DNA of 64,000 bases from Carex sylvatica (Eukaryota > Streptophyta > Magnoliopsida > Poales > Cyperaceae). Below, piece after piece: positions 22,057 to 32,266 of this stretch. Location: positions 744,001 to 808,000 of the forward strand of contig CAXKVR010000008.1 in NCBI GenBank assembly GCA_964058845.1. The letters are read 5' to 3'. Position 1 is the first letter of the stretch, and each line of letters opens with the position of its first letter. Made by a program: the position numbers and the translations under genes. The notes below the pieces were generated by a model, which saw only the letters and a list, made by a program, of their open reading frames with translations, searched no databases and was not told the DNA's origin.

Positions 22057-23637
22057 TCAACGCTTGGATGGAGGATCGGGAGGGCGGCCTCCCCATTGCC
22101 CCATTTTGTGTTGATTTTCTCGAGGTTTGTCGGTTTCAGATGTTGCCACCGACTTCTCTCGCACATATTCTCTATTAACCGGATGTGTCTTATCTCCCCC
22201 CAAGTATTCATAGCGAAGGTCGGGTGGTAGAGGCTTTAGTTCGACATTCGGTGTGTTCGAATTTGATGAAACGGTGAAAATCTGTGCAGAATTTGACGAG
22301 TGCGGGTGCTCCATCCGCACTGCGGGCTGGGTGCAGACGGATTGGGCGCGGACAATCGTTTCTGCAGCTCTAGGAGGCTCAGTGCGGCTGGATTCATCCG
22401 CACTGCGTGTGGTCCACCCGCAGTGAGGAGAATTTTCACCGATTTGCTCGTTTTCGAAGTCGGTTTCTTTAAGGATTTGGTCCAGTTGCTCATTCACCAT
22501 CTCTTCCTCCATTTGGGTAGCTATAATAGAATCTAAAATATCCAATCTACAAATAGAATCATTATCATTTGAAGGATATTTGATGGCATTAAACATATGA
22601 AAATTTACCTTTTCGCCTCCGATGTCAAAGGATATCTTTCCTTCTTTGACATCAATGTTTGCTCTTGCAGTGGTGAGAAAATCACGCCCCAATAGGAGAG
22701 GGGTATGAGTATCCTCTTCCATCTCAACAATCACAAAATCTACCGGGACAAATAACTTACCAATCATGACAATTATATCTTCCGCTATACCCTCGGGATA
22801 CCGTACCGTCTTATCGGCTAATTGAAGTGACATTCTTGTGGGTTTCAAGTCACTAAGATTTAGCCTTTGATAGACGAATTTTGGCATAAGGCTCACACTT
22901 GCGCCTAAATCACATAGACACCTCTCAAATTTGGTATCACCAATTACACAAGGGATTGCAAAGCTCCCCAGGTCCTTTAACTTCGGAGGTAGCTTGTTTA
23001 AGAAGAGAGCGCTACACTCCTCATTAAGGGATACCGTGCCAACTTTCTCAATTGATCTCTTGTTAGATAATATGTCTTTCAAGAATTTTGCATAAGAGGG
23101 CATTTGAGTAATTGCTTCGGTAAAAGGGATGGTGATATTCAATTTCTTGAGGTGTTCCACAAATTTGGCATATTGTTGGTCAAGTTTGTGTTTAACTAAC
23201 CTTTGAGGGAACGGTATAAACCTTTGTGGTATAACATACTTAGGTGTTTCAATTGGTTTTACCTTAGCCGGGATAGAATTACCCGGTTCTTGAGATTCTT
23301 TTGATACCGGTGTATCCGCATTGAGAGGAGTTGGAGGTTGTTGTGCATCCTTTGGTGGTTGTTGTTGATCTTCAATGGTCGGCATATTGGGTCCTTCTAT
23401 CAAAGTTATCGCCTTTGCTTGCTCCCTAGGGTTGATGTCCGGCTTGCCCGGTAGTGTGCCTTGTTGTCGAAAGGATAAAGACGCTTGTTGTGCAACTTGT
23501 GTTTCTAGCATTGAGGTCTTGGTGTCTAAGAACTCAAACTTCTTCTTCAAATCCCTCAAAGAATCCGAAACATCCGTGTTGGTGTTCCTTTGGTAGGTAA
23601 TGAAGTCTTTTTGTTCGGTTCTCATCTCTTGCAACAT
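22057..23637 (-). CDS. gypsy retroelement aspartic protease polyprotein part
   Basis: The frame of 526 residues follows gag in the same frame after one TAA. Residues 1-80 (LQEMRTEQK ... QGTLPGKPDINP) are the end of an Athila/Tat-type gag. The retropepsin domain follows, with the catalytic DLGAS at residues 243-247 and the flap-side GRDFL further on. The usual ELKPLPPDLRYEYLG linker is present near the end. In full elements it leads into the reverse transcriptase, but here the frame stops. Between protease and linker lies an odd Cys/Arg-rich piece (HCGWTTRSADESSRTE, positions about 22270-22440) coded by the same CCGCACTG words that fill the LTRs. The protease would mature gag. The frame is open, but its start depends on readthrough of the stop or an internal ATG. 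Confidence 0.88.
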   Translation of the reverse strand: MLQEMRTEQKDFITYQRNTNTDVSDSLRDLKKKFEFLDTKTSMLETQVAQQASLSFRQQGTLPGKPDINPREQAKAITLIEGPNMPTIEDQQQPPKDAQQPPTPLNADTPVSKESQEPGNSIPAKVKPIETPKYVIPQRFIPFPQRLVKHKLDQQYAKFVEHLKKLNITIPFTEAITQMPSYAKFLKDILSNKRSIEKVGTVSLNEECSALFLNKLPPKLKDLGSFAIPCVIGDTKFERCLCDLGASVSLMPKFVYQRLNLSDLKPTRMSLQLADKTVRYPEGIAEDIIVMIGKLFVPVDFVIVEMEEDTHTPLLLGRDFLTTARANIDVKEGKISFDIGGEKVNFHMFNAIKYPSNDNDSICRLDILDSIIATQMEEEMVNEQLDQILKETDFENEQIGENSPHCGWTTRSADESSRTEPPRAAETIVRAQSVCTQPAVRMEHPHSSNSAQIFTVSSNSNTPNVELKPLPPDLRYEYLGGDKTHPVNREYVREKSVATSETDKPRENQHKMGQWGGRPPDPPSKR

Positions 23638-23640
23638 CTT

Positions 23641-24933
23641 TTATATATCATTGATTGGAGAGAGATTTTGGTAGGAGTTTTGGTTTAACCGGTTTTGGTA
23701 TTGGTTCGAATTACCTTGGTATTGGTTGGAGTTGTCGTTTTCGGTCCGCCAATTGAAGTTTGGATGGTTCCACCTATTGTTAGAGTTATAAGAGTTTGAA
23801 TTGAAATTATCATTTTGCCTAACCTTATTATAGATCGGGTCATTCCTCTTATCTCCTTGATTGTAGAACATGGCATTCGCTTGTTCTATATTTTCACCTT
23901 CAAGAAGGGTGTGGCAATCGGCGGTGAGATGAGTCACGTCTCCACATATGCCGCATGGAGCCATCTTGGTCACGGATTTTGCGTTGTGCATTTGTGCCAT
24001 TTGTTGTTGTAAGGCCTCCATTTGGGCTCTCAATGCGGTAACCTCGTCTACTTTCATGACTCCCGGCATGTTGTAGGCTCGTCCTCCTCGCTCGGCCGTC
24101 CACTCCCTTTGGTTGATCGCCATGTCTTCGATCATTGCCATGGCTTGTATCGGATTCATACGTGACATGTTGCCCCCTGCGGCCGAATTTAAATGAGTTT
24201 TAGTCGTTATGGTACAACCTCCAAAGAAGAATTGAAAGAGTAACCACATATCAAGGCCATGGTTAGGGCACAAGCGTTGGAGCTCCGCCCATCGGTCCCA
24301 TGCCTCGGTCAAAGACTCCCCCTCTGCTTGCTTGAACGTCGTGATTTTCGACCGGAAATGTTGGGTCTTCGATGGAGGAAAGTATTTCCCTAGAAATAGC
24401 TTCTCCATGTCGTCCCATGTATCTATGTTGTCTCGGTTGACGGTCCTCAACCATGTTCTCGCACTGTCTCGGAGGGATAGGTGGAAGCACTTGAGTTTGA
24501 GGTTGTCTAACTCATCTCCTTCTCTTGCAAAGGTGCCGCAGTGCTCTTCGAATACCGCCAAATGGGCATGTGGGTCTTCGTTTTGAGCTCCTCCGAATTG
24601 GTTTTGGCCAAGTAGGTGGATGAGAGATGGCTTAATTTCACGTGGATCTTGGCCATGAGGGATGAAGCCAAAGCGATGTCCATTGTTGTGTTGACGGTCA
24701 TTTCCATTGTGGTGTCCATTGTTAGGACCGTTGTTGTTGTGGTTATTGTTGCGCTCATTACGAGGTGGAGATAATCCTCGTACACGGGTGTTATTGCTTC
24801 CATGTTGTGATTGTTCGTCATGGACGGATTGTTCGCGGTGGTTGTTATTGGGGTTGATGGGTATAGTTGCCATGCTTGAGTATTCTTCGTCTTCGAAATA
24901 AAGCGTTCCTAAAGGGGTTCTCCCAAAGCTCAT
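23641..24933 (-). CDS. gypsy retroelement gag (capsid-nucleocapsid)
   Basis: A frame of 430 residues from an ATG close behind the primer-binding site. After an Asn/His-rich head (residues 40-90) comes the Retrotrans_gag fold (about 115-250: ARTWLRTV, WDDMEKLFLGKYFPPSKT, FKQAEGESLTEAWDRW). A CCHC zinc knuckle follows (C327, C330, H335, C340), then an Asn/Gln-rich tail. It forms the virus-like particle that packages element RNA. The TAA at 23641-23643 sits where related gags read on (NDI, stop, KMLQEM), so it probably arose by one base change. Confidence 0.92.
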   Translation of the reverse strand: MSFGRTPLGTLYFEDEEYSSMATIPINPNNNHREQSVHDEQSQHGSNNTRVRGLSPPRNERNNNHNNNGPNNGHHNGNDRQHNNGHRFGFIPHGQDPREIKPSLIHLLGQNQFGGAQNEDPHAHLAVFEEHCGTFAREGDELDNLKLKCFHLSLRDSARTWLRTVNRDNIDTWDDMEKLFLGKYFPPSKTQHFRSKITTFKQAEGESLTEAWDRWAELQRLCPNHGLDMWLLFQFFFGGCTITTKTHLNSAAGGNMSRMNPIQAMAMIEDMAINQREWTAERGGRAYNMPGVMKVDEVTALRAQMEALQQQMAQMHNAKSVTKMAPCGICGDVTHLTADCHTLLEGENIEQANAMFYNQGDKRNDPIYNKVRQNDNFNSNSYNSNNRWNHPNFNWRTENDNSNQYQGNSNQYQNRLNQNSYQNLSPINDI

Positions 24934-25044
24934 AGAACGCTGAAAAAGAAGATTAGGTTAGAAAACAAAGAAAATCTGAAATAAATTATTAAAGTAAAAA
25001 CTAAGTATTTAACCTAATACTCCCCGGCAACGGCGCAAAAAACT

Positions 25045-27131
25045 TGATGCGCGTAAAGGGTACGCTAAAAAGTTTCAGTACAATGAGATGTACCTTTTAA
25101 ACCTTAAATGCTTTTGAGTCTAATTGCAAGTGCACAATTATATCAAAGTAGTATTTGAGGTATCGATCCACAGAGAGTATAGAAAATACTTAGTTTTAAA
25201 CCCTAAATAATTAATTTCAGTAAATAACAATAAAGTAAAGTGCAATAAAGTAAAGTAAATGGGGGGGTTGTTTAAGTAATCCTAAAGTTTGGGTTCAATA
25301 CCCGAAAGAGGAATTTTAAACAATTAAAGTAAATAAAAGTAAAAGAAAAGTAATCGGTTTGCTTTCAAGATTTAAAGATCTAGGGGTCTTTGGTCTACAA
25401 TCCCTTGCTAATTCTATCTATTCGGTATTTGCTTGAATTCATGTATGATTTGACGAGGTTTCTAACCTAATATGTTATTAAGGGTCACTTTCGTGAATTA
25501 ATAACGTGTCTAGGTAATTCGGACTTCACGATTAGGTCCTTCACCCTAGCTACCTAGACCATAAGCTCTTGTTAGTCTCTCCTCTCCTCGAGTATTGGTA
25601 CTTCTCAATAAAGTCCATGATACCAATATCCGACTTGATTTGAGATGTCCTAATTAGGGTTTGACTTCACGGTTAGGTCCTTCACCAAGTCCCTAATCTT
25701 AATTTCTATAGTTCCGGCTTAGATTAAATTGGTTAGAATCTTAATCTAAACCTAGGATATTTGCATTCATAATTGGTACTATCCTATATGATCCTAGTCA
25801 ATTTTAGTTCTTTTGAAACTAAAACGGGATACTACAATTCAAGTACTAACTATGTAATTAACACAAATTATAAAATCACAGAAATTAACAATCAAATCCC
25901 ATATAACAATCATAATAAAAGCAAATGACCAAATAAAATAGAATTAAACAAGTTCATGCATGATGACCTAAACCCCTAGAGAGAGAACTACTCCCTCTTG
26001 GAGAGATCCATTACAAAAATTGGCAAAATAAGAAGAAATGAAATAAAAGAAGCAATTACACCCTTTGACAGATCAAAGACCTCTCTTTTGCCGAATCTTG
26101 CTTAGGAAGCCCTTCTTCTCCTTGCCTGAAAGCTTTCCTTACTCCAGAATTTATCGCTAAGTGTGTGTGTAAAGAGAGAATGATGGTGTGTTGGTTGATG
26201 TGAGATTGAATGATCCATGAATGGGAAAGGACTCTCCCTTTTATAGCCAAGGATTATGCCCGATTTAGAGGCTAGAAGGTGGGGTTAGTGGGTGCTCTGT
26301 TTAGCATTACTTCCCTGGAAAGTAAGTGTATTTCTGGCAGTAAAAACGCGTCCATAAAGCGCCAAAAATAGAAAAACTGTCAAACCGAGCAGTTATTGGC
26401 TTTCTGCGGGTCCAGTGCGGATGGATGACCCGCACTGCGGGTGGCTTCACCCGCACTGGGACAAGTTTCCTTATTTAACTTCTGCAATTATCTCTGGGTG
26501 CGGATGGCACTGCGGATGGATGACCCGCACTGCGGGTGGAATCTGCTTCTCTGAAACTTTCTGAATTTTTGCCAAGTACTGAATGCGGCTGGGTTCATCC
26601 GCAGTGCGTGTGGTCCATCCGCACTGGGAAGAATTTTTCATCATTTTTCATTTTTTATTTTCTCAAGTTGTAGATCTTCTCGTTGGCTTTCCGAAAAGTG
26701 GTCATATGTCCAAAACGGAGTTACGAGTCAAAAGTTGTGGCCGTTTTAAGTTCAGACTCCATTTTTGCAGTTCTGCTACAGTGCGTCCGCACTGGGCTCG
26801 GACTTTTTCTGTTCGACCAGAGTGCGGCTGCATCGATATCCGTGCGTCTGCACGGATCTTGATGAATAGCTTATTATACCTTTTTTAAATTGGCGCGCGT
26901 CCAGAAATCCATCTACGTACTCATTACGACCATATCGTAAACCGTGCGTCCGCACTGGACATTTTTCTTTGTTTTTCTTTATTTTTCTTTGTTTCCTGCA
27001 AATTAAAACCAAACAAATGCAGTAACTTGATTCTAGGTGTATTCTATTCTCTTTATATTCAAAATACAAGATATTTGGTGTTATTTTATGATGAAAACTA
27101 GATCGAATATGTATATAATTTGTGCTTATCA
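25045..27131 (-). repeat. gypsy 5' LTR
   Basis: The partner of 18644-20729; it should hold the element's promoter because it is the upstream LTR on the coding strand. The target copy ATAGC follows at 27132-27136. Confidence 0.95.
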
Positions 27132-27136
27132 ATAGC

Positions 27137-29542
27137 CAGCTATCTGATCCAGAAGGTGGTTGCTGTGATGAATCTAAAGAAATAAAATTTTGGAAAGGAA
27201 ATTTATTTTCATCAAATACAACATGTCTGGAAATGTAAACCCGATTGGTCTCCAAATTAAGGCATTTATATCCCTTTTGAGATAAAGAATAACCAATAAA
27301 AATACAAGGGATGGATCTTGGTTGGAGTTTGTGATCGGTGTATAGTCGAATGTATGGAAAACATAGACAACCCAAAACCCGTAGGAACGCATAATCGGGT
27401 GTCTTGTGAAATAGAGAGGAGAAGGGAGAAGGAGAATTGGTGGAGGAAGGTAATCTATTAATGAGATAGACCACACTAGAAAAAATTTTGTCCCAATATT
27501 TTTCGAGAATAGAAGCATGAGCCATAATCGAGAGAGAAAGTTCAATCACATGTCGGTGTTTTCGTTCCGAGACACCGTTTTGTTGGGGCGTGTATGGGCA
27601 TGTTTTTTGATGAACTAAAGAAGGATAAATCCGTGAAAGTTTCGCATACTCGGTGCCCCCATCAATTCTTAATGTCTTGATAGAATGAAAGAGCAAAGTC
27701 TCAACTTGAGACTTAAACAAAGAAAACACTCGAACCACTTCATCCTTGGAGTGTAAAAAGTAAACCCATGAAAACCGAGTATAGTCATCAATAAAAAGCA
27801 CATAGTATCGAAAACTATTATTTGATAAAACCAGGGAAGGACCCCATACATCCGAGTGAACAAGTTCTAATGGATGAGAAGTACATGAGGTGCTACTAAG
27901 AAAGGGAAGTCTATGAGCCTTAGCCACCCAACAATCGTGGCAAAATGACAACTTGTTAGAAGTACATGGTAAGCTATGGTCAATTAAAATTCTTGAAGTA
28001 GTAGAAGAAGACGGATGGCCAAGTCTTGAGTGCCATAGGTCCGCGAAAACTCGTTCACCAAAGAACACTTGAGGGGCAAGAACCGGTTGAGAAGAGACCA
28101 TGTAGAGCCCTTTAATGAGCTGAGCTTGAAGGATAACTCTCATTGTGTGGCGCTCCTTAACAACACAAAAATGAGAGTAAAATTCGATGAAAATAGAGTT
28201 ATCTTGTAAAAACTTGAAAAGACTCAAAAGTTTCTTAGTAAAGCTTGGAACAAAGAGCACATCCTTCAATTTAAAAGTGAAATTAGATAGAGGCAAAGTT
28301 GTAAGACCGATATGACTAATGCTCATACCGGAACCATCACCAATATGGAGTGCATCGAAACCATCATACGGCATGTACGATTGAAGGCTATTGAGATCAT
28401 TAGTCACGTGATGAGTGGCACCACTATCAAGACACCACTCGGATCCGGCATGTGAAGAGAATTGTGCCGAGTAAGGTTGTACCTGAGAAGAATAAACCTC
28501 AGCAAGATTGGAGTTAAAACCAGAATTATGAGGAGTGACAAAATCTGCTATGTGCCAACAATTTTTGGCAATATGGCCCTGTTTACCACATAATTGACAA
28601 ATTTCTGCTCTGTCAAGATTATAGGGCCTTGGCTGGGTCGAATTGGGCTAAAAGGATGGACCAGTGTGAGGAGGGTTTGGAAGCAGCGGAGTAGAAGCAG
28701 GCCTGGGAATGTAATTCGGGCGCTGAGTGGAAGCAGGGCGGGGATGAGGTGTCGGGTATTGATTGTAAATAGGTCTAGGGTTGTAATTTCGGCGTTGATT
28801 GGACTTTTGATTGAAGCGCTGGTTGGATTGGGGACGGAATGGAGTGTAGTAGGCGGTGGGATTTTGAGAAGAAGGCAGCGAAGAAGACGAAGATAAGAGA
28901 CCCGATTGGGTATTGAGGAGGTTCTCATGAGTGAGTAAAAACCCGTGTAGATCGGCAATAGCAAGTGGTTCTGCTCGGGTCGTGATCGTAACTACAAACG
29001 AGTTGTATTCCGAGCCAAGCCCGTTGAGAATGTAACGACACAGATCAGCATCCGTCATTGGTTCTCCAACGGCGGTGAGCTGGTCGGCGATATTTGTCAT
29101 AGTTTCAAAGAACTCGTTGCACGACTGACCTCCTCTCGTGGTCATTTGTAACAACCGGCAAAGTTCCATCACTCTCGCAGAGGAAATAGCTGAGTAGACT
29201 CGATGTAGAGACCTCCAAAGTGAAGCAGAGGTTTGAGCTGACACATACTGTGCGAGCACTGTTCCGGTAATGGTGGAGCGCAACCATCCGAGTAGCAATC
29301 GATCCTGCTTGTGCCATGCAAGGAAGACAGGCTTGTCAACTAATTGATCTCCAACTCGAACTTTCTTCTCAGGAACTGTCACAGAAGCATCAAGGTAAGG
29401 CGCTAAACCGAATCCATCTATGATCGGTTCGATTTGTGATCGCCATGTGAGAAAATTGGTCCGTCAATTTGATTGAAACTGGTATTGTGATCTGTATCAC
29501 TAGATTAGGGCTAGGTAGAGGAGTGACAGCACCGTTTGCCAT
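27137..29542 (-). pseudogene. copia gag, protease and integrase, 5' half of pol
   Basis: Gag starts MANGAVTPLP (ATG at 29542). It is knocked out of frame by one extra base near 29460 (KLT then TNFLTW in the next frame), continues as a UBN2-type gag, and meets a TAG at 28648-28650. The zinc knuckle CQLCGKQGHIAKNC and the protease WCLDSGATHHVT (near 28415-28450) follow. The integrase has the HHCC head (HSRLGHP ... CHDCW) and core motifs HSDVWGP, FIDDYTRFSWVY, RIDGGTEY and QQNGVSERKHRH. The frame breaks off at 27137, where the gypsy element entered. Damage is visible at two or more sites, so the protein cannot be made whole. Confidence 0.92.
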
Positions 29543-29623
29543 TTCTTGATGTTCTGGTTTTTCTCGCCGCTTTTTTTTAATTGGGGAAGGAGGAAGAAAG
29601 AGAATTGAGGGGATCTGATACCA

Positions 29624-29864
29624 TAATGGAATTCAGAGAATTGTTTATGAATGAGTAATAGATTTCATATATCTCAAACGTCACTGTTACATAGTATTTA
29701 TGGACCTCACTAGTCTCATAACCCTTTCTGTTACAACAGCTTTCATGCTAACGGACTTTGCTAACTAACACTCTAACAGACTATTAGTTGTCTAATGAAT
29801 CACTAACTGACTGACTAAAACATATGTTGACTAAGTTTGCTGTTGACCAACTGGTGCTGTTATA
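29624..29864 (-). repeat. copia 5' LTR
   Basis: The 241-bp partner of 16405-16645. It is followed on the minus strand directly by the tRNA primer-binding site at 29612-29623. The target copy ATCCC follows at 29865-29869. Confidence 0.93.
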
Positions 29865-30116
29865 ATCCCTAATTCTTATTAGGGTTTCGGATTCTCAACA
29901 GATCAGAGGAGAGAGCAAGAACAGAGAGGAAATCAAGCAAAAGTCTTAACACATGAGCAAGAGAGAACAAAAACCAGCTCAATAGAGAGAGAGAGGCATA
30001 CTTATACCAGGAAGGAAGGCGCAAGTCAGCAAGGACGGAGAGGTGTACGGCCAAGCCCCCTGTCAGAGGGTAGGCGCGCCAAGGCACGAAAGTCACCAAG
30101 AGCAGGTGAACGGGGA
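29865..30116 (-). mobile_element. right part of the old gypsy-type LTR fragment
   Basis: Continuation of the sequence cut at 16404: the five bases ATCCC are repeated and the text runs on as TAATTCTTATTAGGG. It contains a TATA-like TATAAGTATGCC on the minus strand. The similarity to LTR-type DNA fades near 30116 without a recognisable terminus. Confidence 0.45.
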
Positions 30117-30291
30117 CCTATCGTTTTGATAATTTCAACTGTTTTGAACTATTTTTCAATATATATTACATCAACGAATTGCAATCCCATGTAACAACCT
30201 GAGGACACTTGTCTTTTAATTTAATTTTCTCGTCATAATTTTATTTTGAAAATGAATTGATAAAAAGTATCTTGAGAATAGTATATATACG

Positions 30292-30499
30292 CAGGGGTGG
30301 AGCCAGACTTTCTGACTATAGAGGTTAATTGTGAATGGATGTCAATTATATAAATATTTTATGCTGCGAATAGGGGTCAATTTACGGTATCTGTAGCATT
30401 TTACTCTAGATTATATAGAAAACTGTATATAAATACAAAAAAATTAAAAACTAATGAGAATCAATTGACCCCCATTAATTCTTACTGCCTCTGCCTCTG
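30292..30499. mobile_element. hAT-type MITE with perfect 8-bp target duplication
   Basis: A 208-bp insert starting CAGGGGTGGAGCCAG and ending CTGCCTCTGCCTCTG. TATATACG occurs on both sides (30284-30291 and 30500-30507). Inner text such as GGGGTCAATTTACGG and GACCCCCATTAATTC resembles the MITE at 5539-5730. Confidence 0.88.
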
Positions 30500-30507
30500 T
30501 ATATACG

Positions 30508-31872
30508 TACATTCATTAATTTAAACACAGTTGATCATATACACTAGCTAGTAACTGCTGGATTTTATAGTTTAAAACTAGCTTACGTAATTTACTGCCA
30601 GTGGCAGAGCCGAATGACACATTAAGTTTTAAAATATCTTTTTACATTATATATTCATTTTCAACTGTCAGAATATTTTGTAAATAATTAGTTCCACTAA
30701 ATAAATGAATTTTAATGATGAATAAGTGGGTTAAGTCTATAGGTGGCTTCAGTTTTTTATCCAGGGGATCGTTTTGGTATTGTGAGATATCCCTCATCCA
30801 AATATATTATGTAACTTAAAATTTCTGCAATGAAATGAAATTTCAAAATCAATTAAGTAAATTAAATTAAACTGAAGTTCAAAACAAGTTTGGATTCTTA
30901 TGTTATGTTGAATAATTATTAAGTAACTTATAGACTTAACCCACTTATATTCATCATTAAAATTCAATTACGAGTAAATATCTGATTCCCTCACTGCTAG
31001 CACGATCATGGATCGGGAGAACTGTTATTAAAACCGGACCAAAAAAATCGGACTTGGAATCATATCCGGTATTTGAATAAAAGTCCAAATAAGGAAAAAA
31101 AAAAAAAACCCCGGACGGTTTAATTCAGAAAATCAGTGAACCAAAAAAACCCGGTTCTTTAATTATTTTGAGTTTGGGCATGCATGCAGGAAAATGCTAG
31201 CATATGATTTTCTGTGGCAAACTTAATGTTGTTTTTTGTATTCATATAATGTATTTTTTTTTAAATAATTATGTGTTTATCATGATTCCACAGTTGCCAA
31301 CATTTCTTTTTTAAATATTCAAAATGCTGAAAGTTAATATGGGTCGTTAGAGGTTAGTTCGGTCACAAATGGAGAATTTTTATGTAGTGATACAATATTA
31401 AAAAATAATTATTTGTACTATTACTAATTATATCTCATAAATATTCATAAATATATAAGTATTTAAAAAATTAGCGATCTGATCAGATAACATTGATCAG
31501 AAGACATCTATTATGCACTTTGTAGGAATTAGAATGAGGATGAATTTAATTAATGCTCCGTAAATATATATAGTTGAGCTAGTTTTGACTGAGATCTCTA
31601 AATAATTGTCTAAGTTATTCAGCATTTTCAAACGATTGAAGCAACTATTAAATACTGTGAAATTTAATCTTATGACAACAAAATATTCCTATTTTCACTA
31701 ATAAATATTTATCAATATGTAAGGTATATATCTAATATAACAATACTTGAAAGTGATTATTTTTATTATGTGATCTTTCTTCATAATATCATAATTTGAC
31801 TGGTCAAAAATCATTAACAATTAGAGCTTAGCCATGACAAATTTGAGAAGTGGGCCCTACATCAAAGTTTTG
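30508..31872. other. AT-rich intergenic DNA
   Basis: No gene is recognised. An inverted pair around 30690-30750 and 30915-30970 (AAATGAATTTTAATGATGAA and TTCATCATTAAAATTCAATT) suggests a further small foldback element of about 280 bp. Confidence 0.5.
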
Positions 31873-32266
31873 AAATTTAAAAATGTTAGTTTAAATAATA
31901 TCTTTATATTTACTTTCAAAAATCACATCTTTATATTTATTTTCAAAGTTTAAATAATATTTACTTTGAACAATGTTGTAACAAATGGTCGTTATGCCTA
32001 TTAATCAATAGATTAGTCGTTGGCGGCGATCAAACTATCACGAATTTTCCCGACTAATTGACCGATTATTCTCAATTATGACCGATTATTTCCGATTAAT
32101 TGTTTGACAATACCTTTTTCGTCTAACAAATGTATACCGTTATTTACAACACTGAAATTGAGCGGCTATACATTAATCGGATTTAATTAACCTTGTCTTT
32201 TCTTCCAAATAACCTTCTTCCCATGTTTATCATATCTTGGTGGGGCCACATTTGGGTGATATATAT
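31873..32266. repeat. 394-bp direct repeat, copy 1
   Basis: Matches 34757-35150 over its whole length with about a dozen differences seen by eye. The two copies stand exactly at the two ends of the LTR-like insert at 32266-34755. Confidence 0.93.

Larger units (their letters stand above)
18644..27131 (-). mobile_element. Athila/Tat-like Ty3/gypsy element without RT or integrase
   Basis: The element is 8488 bp with LTRs of about 2.09 kb (18644-20729 and 25045-27131) starting TGATAAGCAC and ending CGCGCATCA on its own strand. Behind the 5' LTR lies TTTTTGCGCCGTTGCCGGGG (minus, near 25022-25041), the binding-site box usual in Athila/Tat elements. A polypurine TTAGGGGAATT (minus, 20730-20740) precedes the 3' LTR. 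Between them are only gag (23641-24933) and a protease frame (22057-23637), then 1.3 kb of non-coding DNA. No reverse transcriptase, RNase H or integrase is present, so it must depend on proteins from other elements. LTR copies differ at about 11 positions by eye, suggesting recent insertion. Confidence 0.93.
16405..29864 (-). mobile_element. Ty1/copia retrotransposon, split by a nested element
   Basis: The element runs on the minus strand. Two 241-bp LTRs (16405-16645 and 29624-29864) differ at about three positions by eye. Five-base target copies ATCCC flank it at 16400-16404 and 29865-29869. The binding site TGGTATCAGATC (minus, 29612-29623), directly after the 5' LTR, matches the initiator-methionine tRNA end. 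A polypurine tract GCGAGGGGGA (minus, 16646-16655) precedes the 3' LTR. Domain order is gag, protease, integrase, reverse transcriptase, RNase H, as in copia. Without the nested 8.5-kb element and its duplication it would be about 5.0 kb, a normal copia size. Frame breaks show it is inactive. Confidence 0.95.

Noticed and set aside
26776..28407. Long fused frame joining copia integrase to LTR sequence
   Set aside because: The last part is the gypsy LTR read through by chance across the insertion point at 27132-27136.
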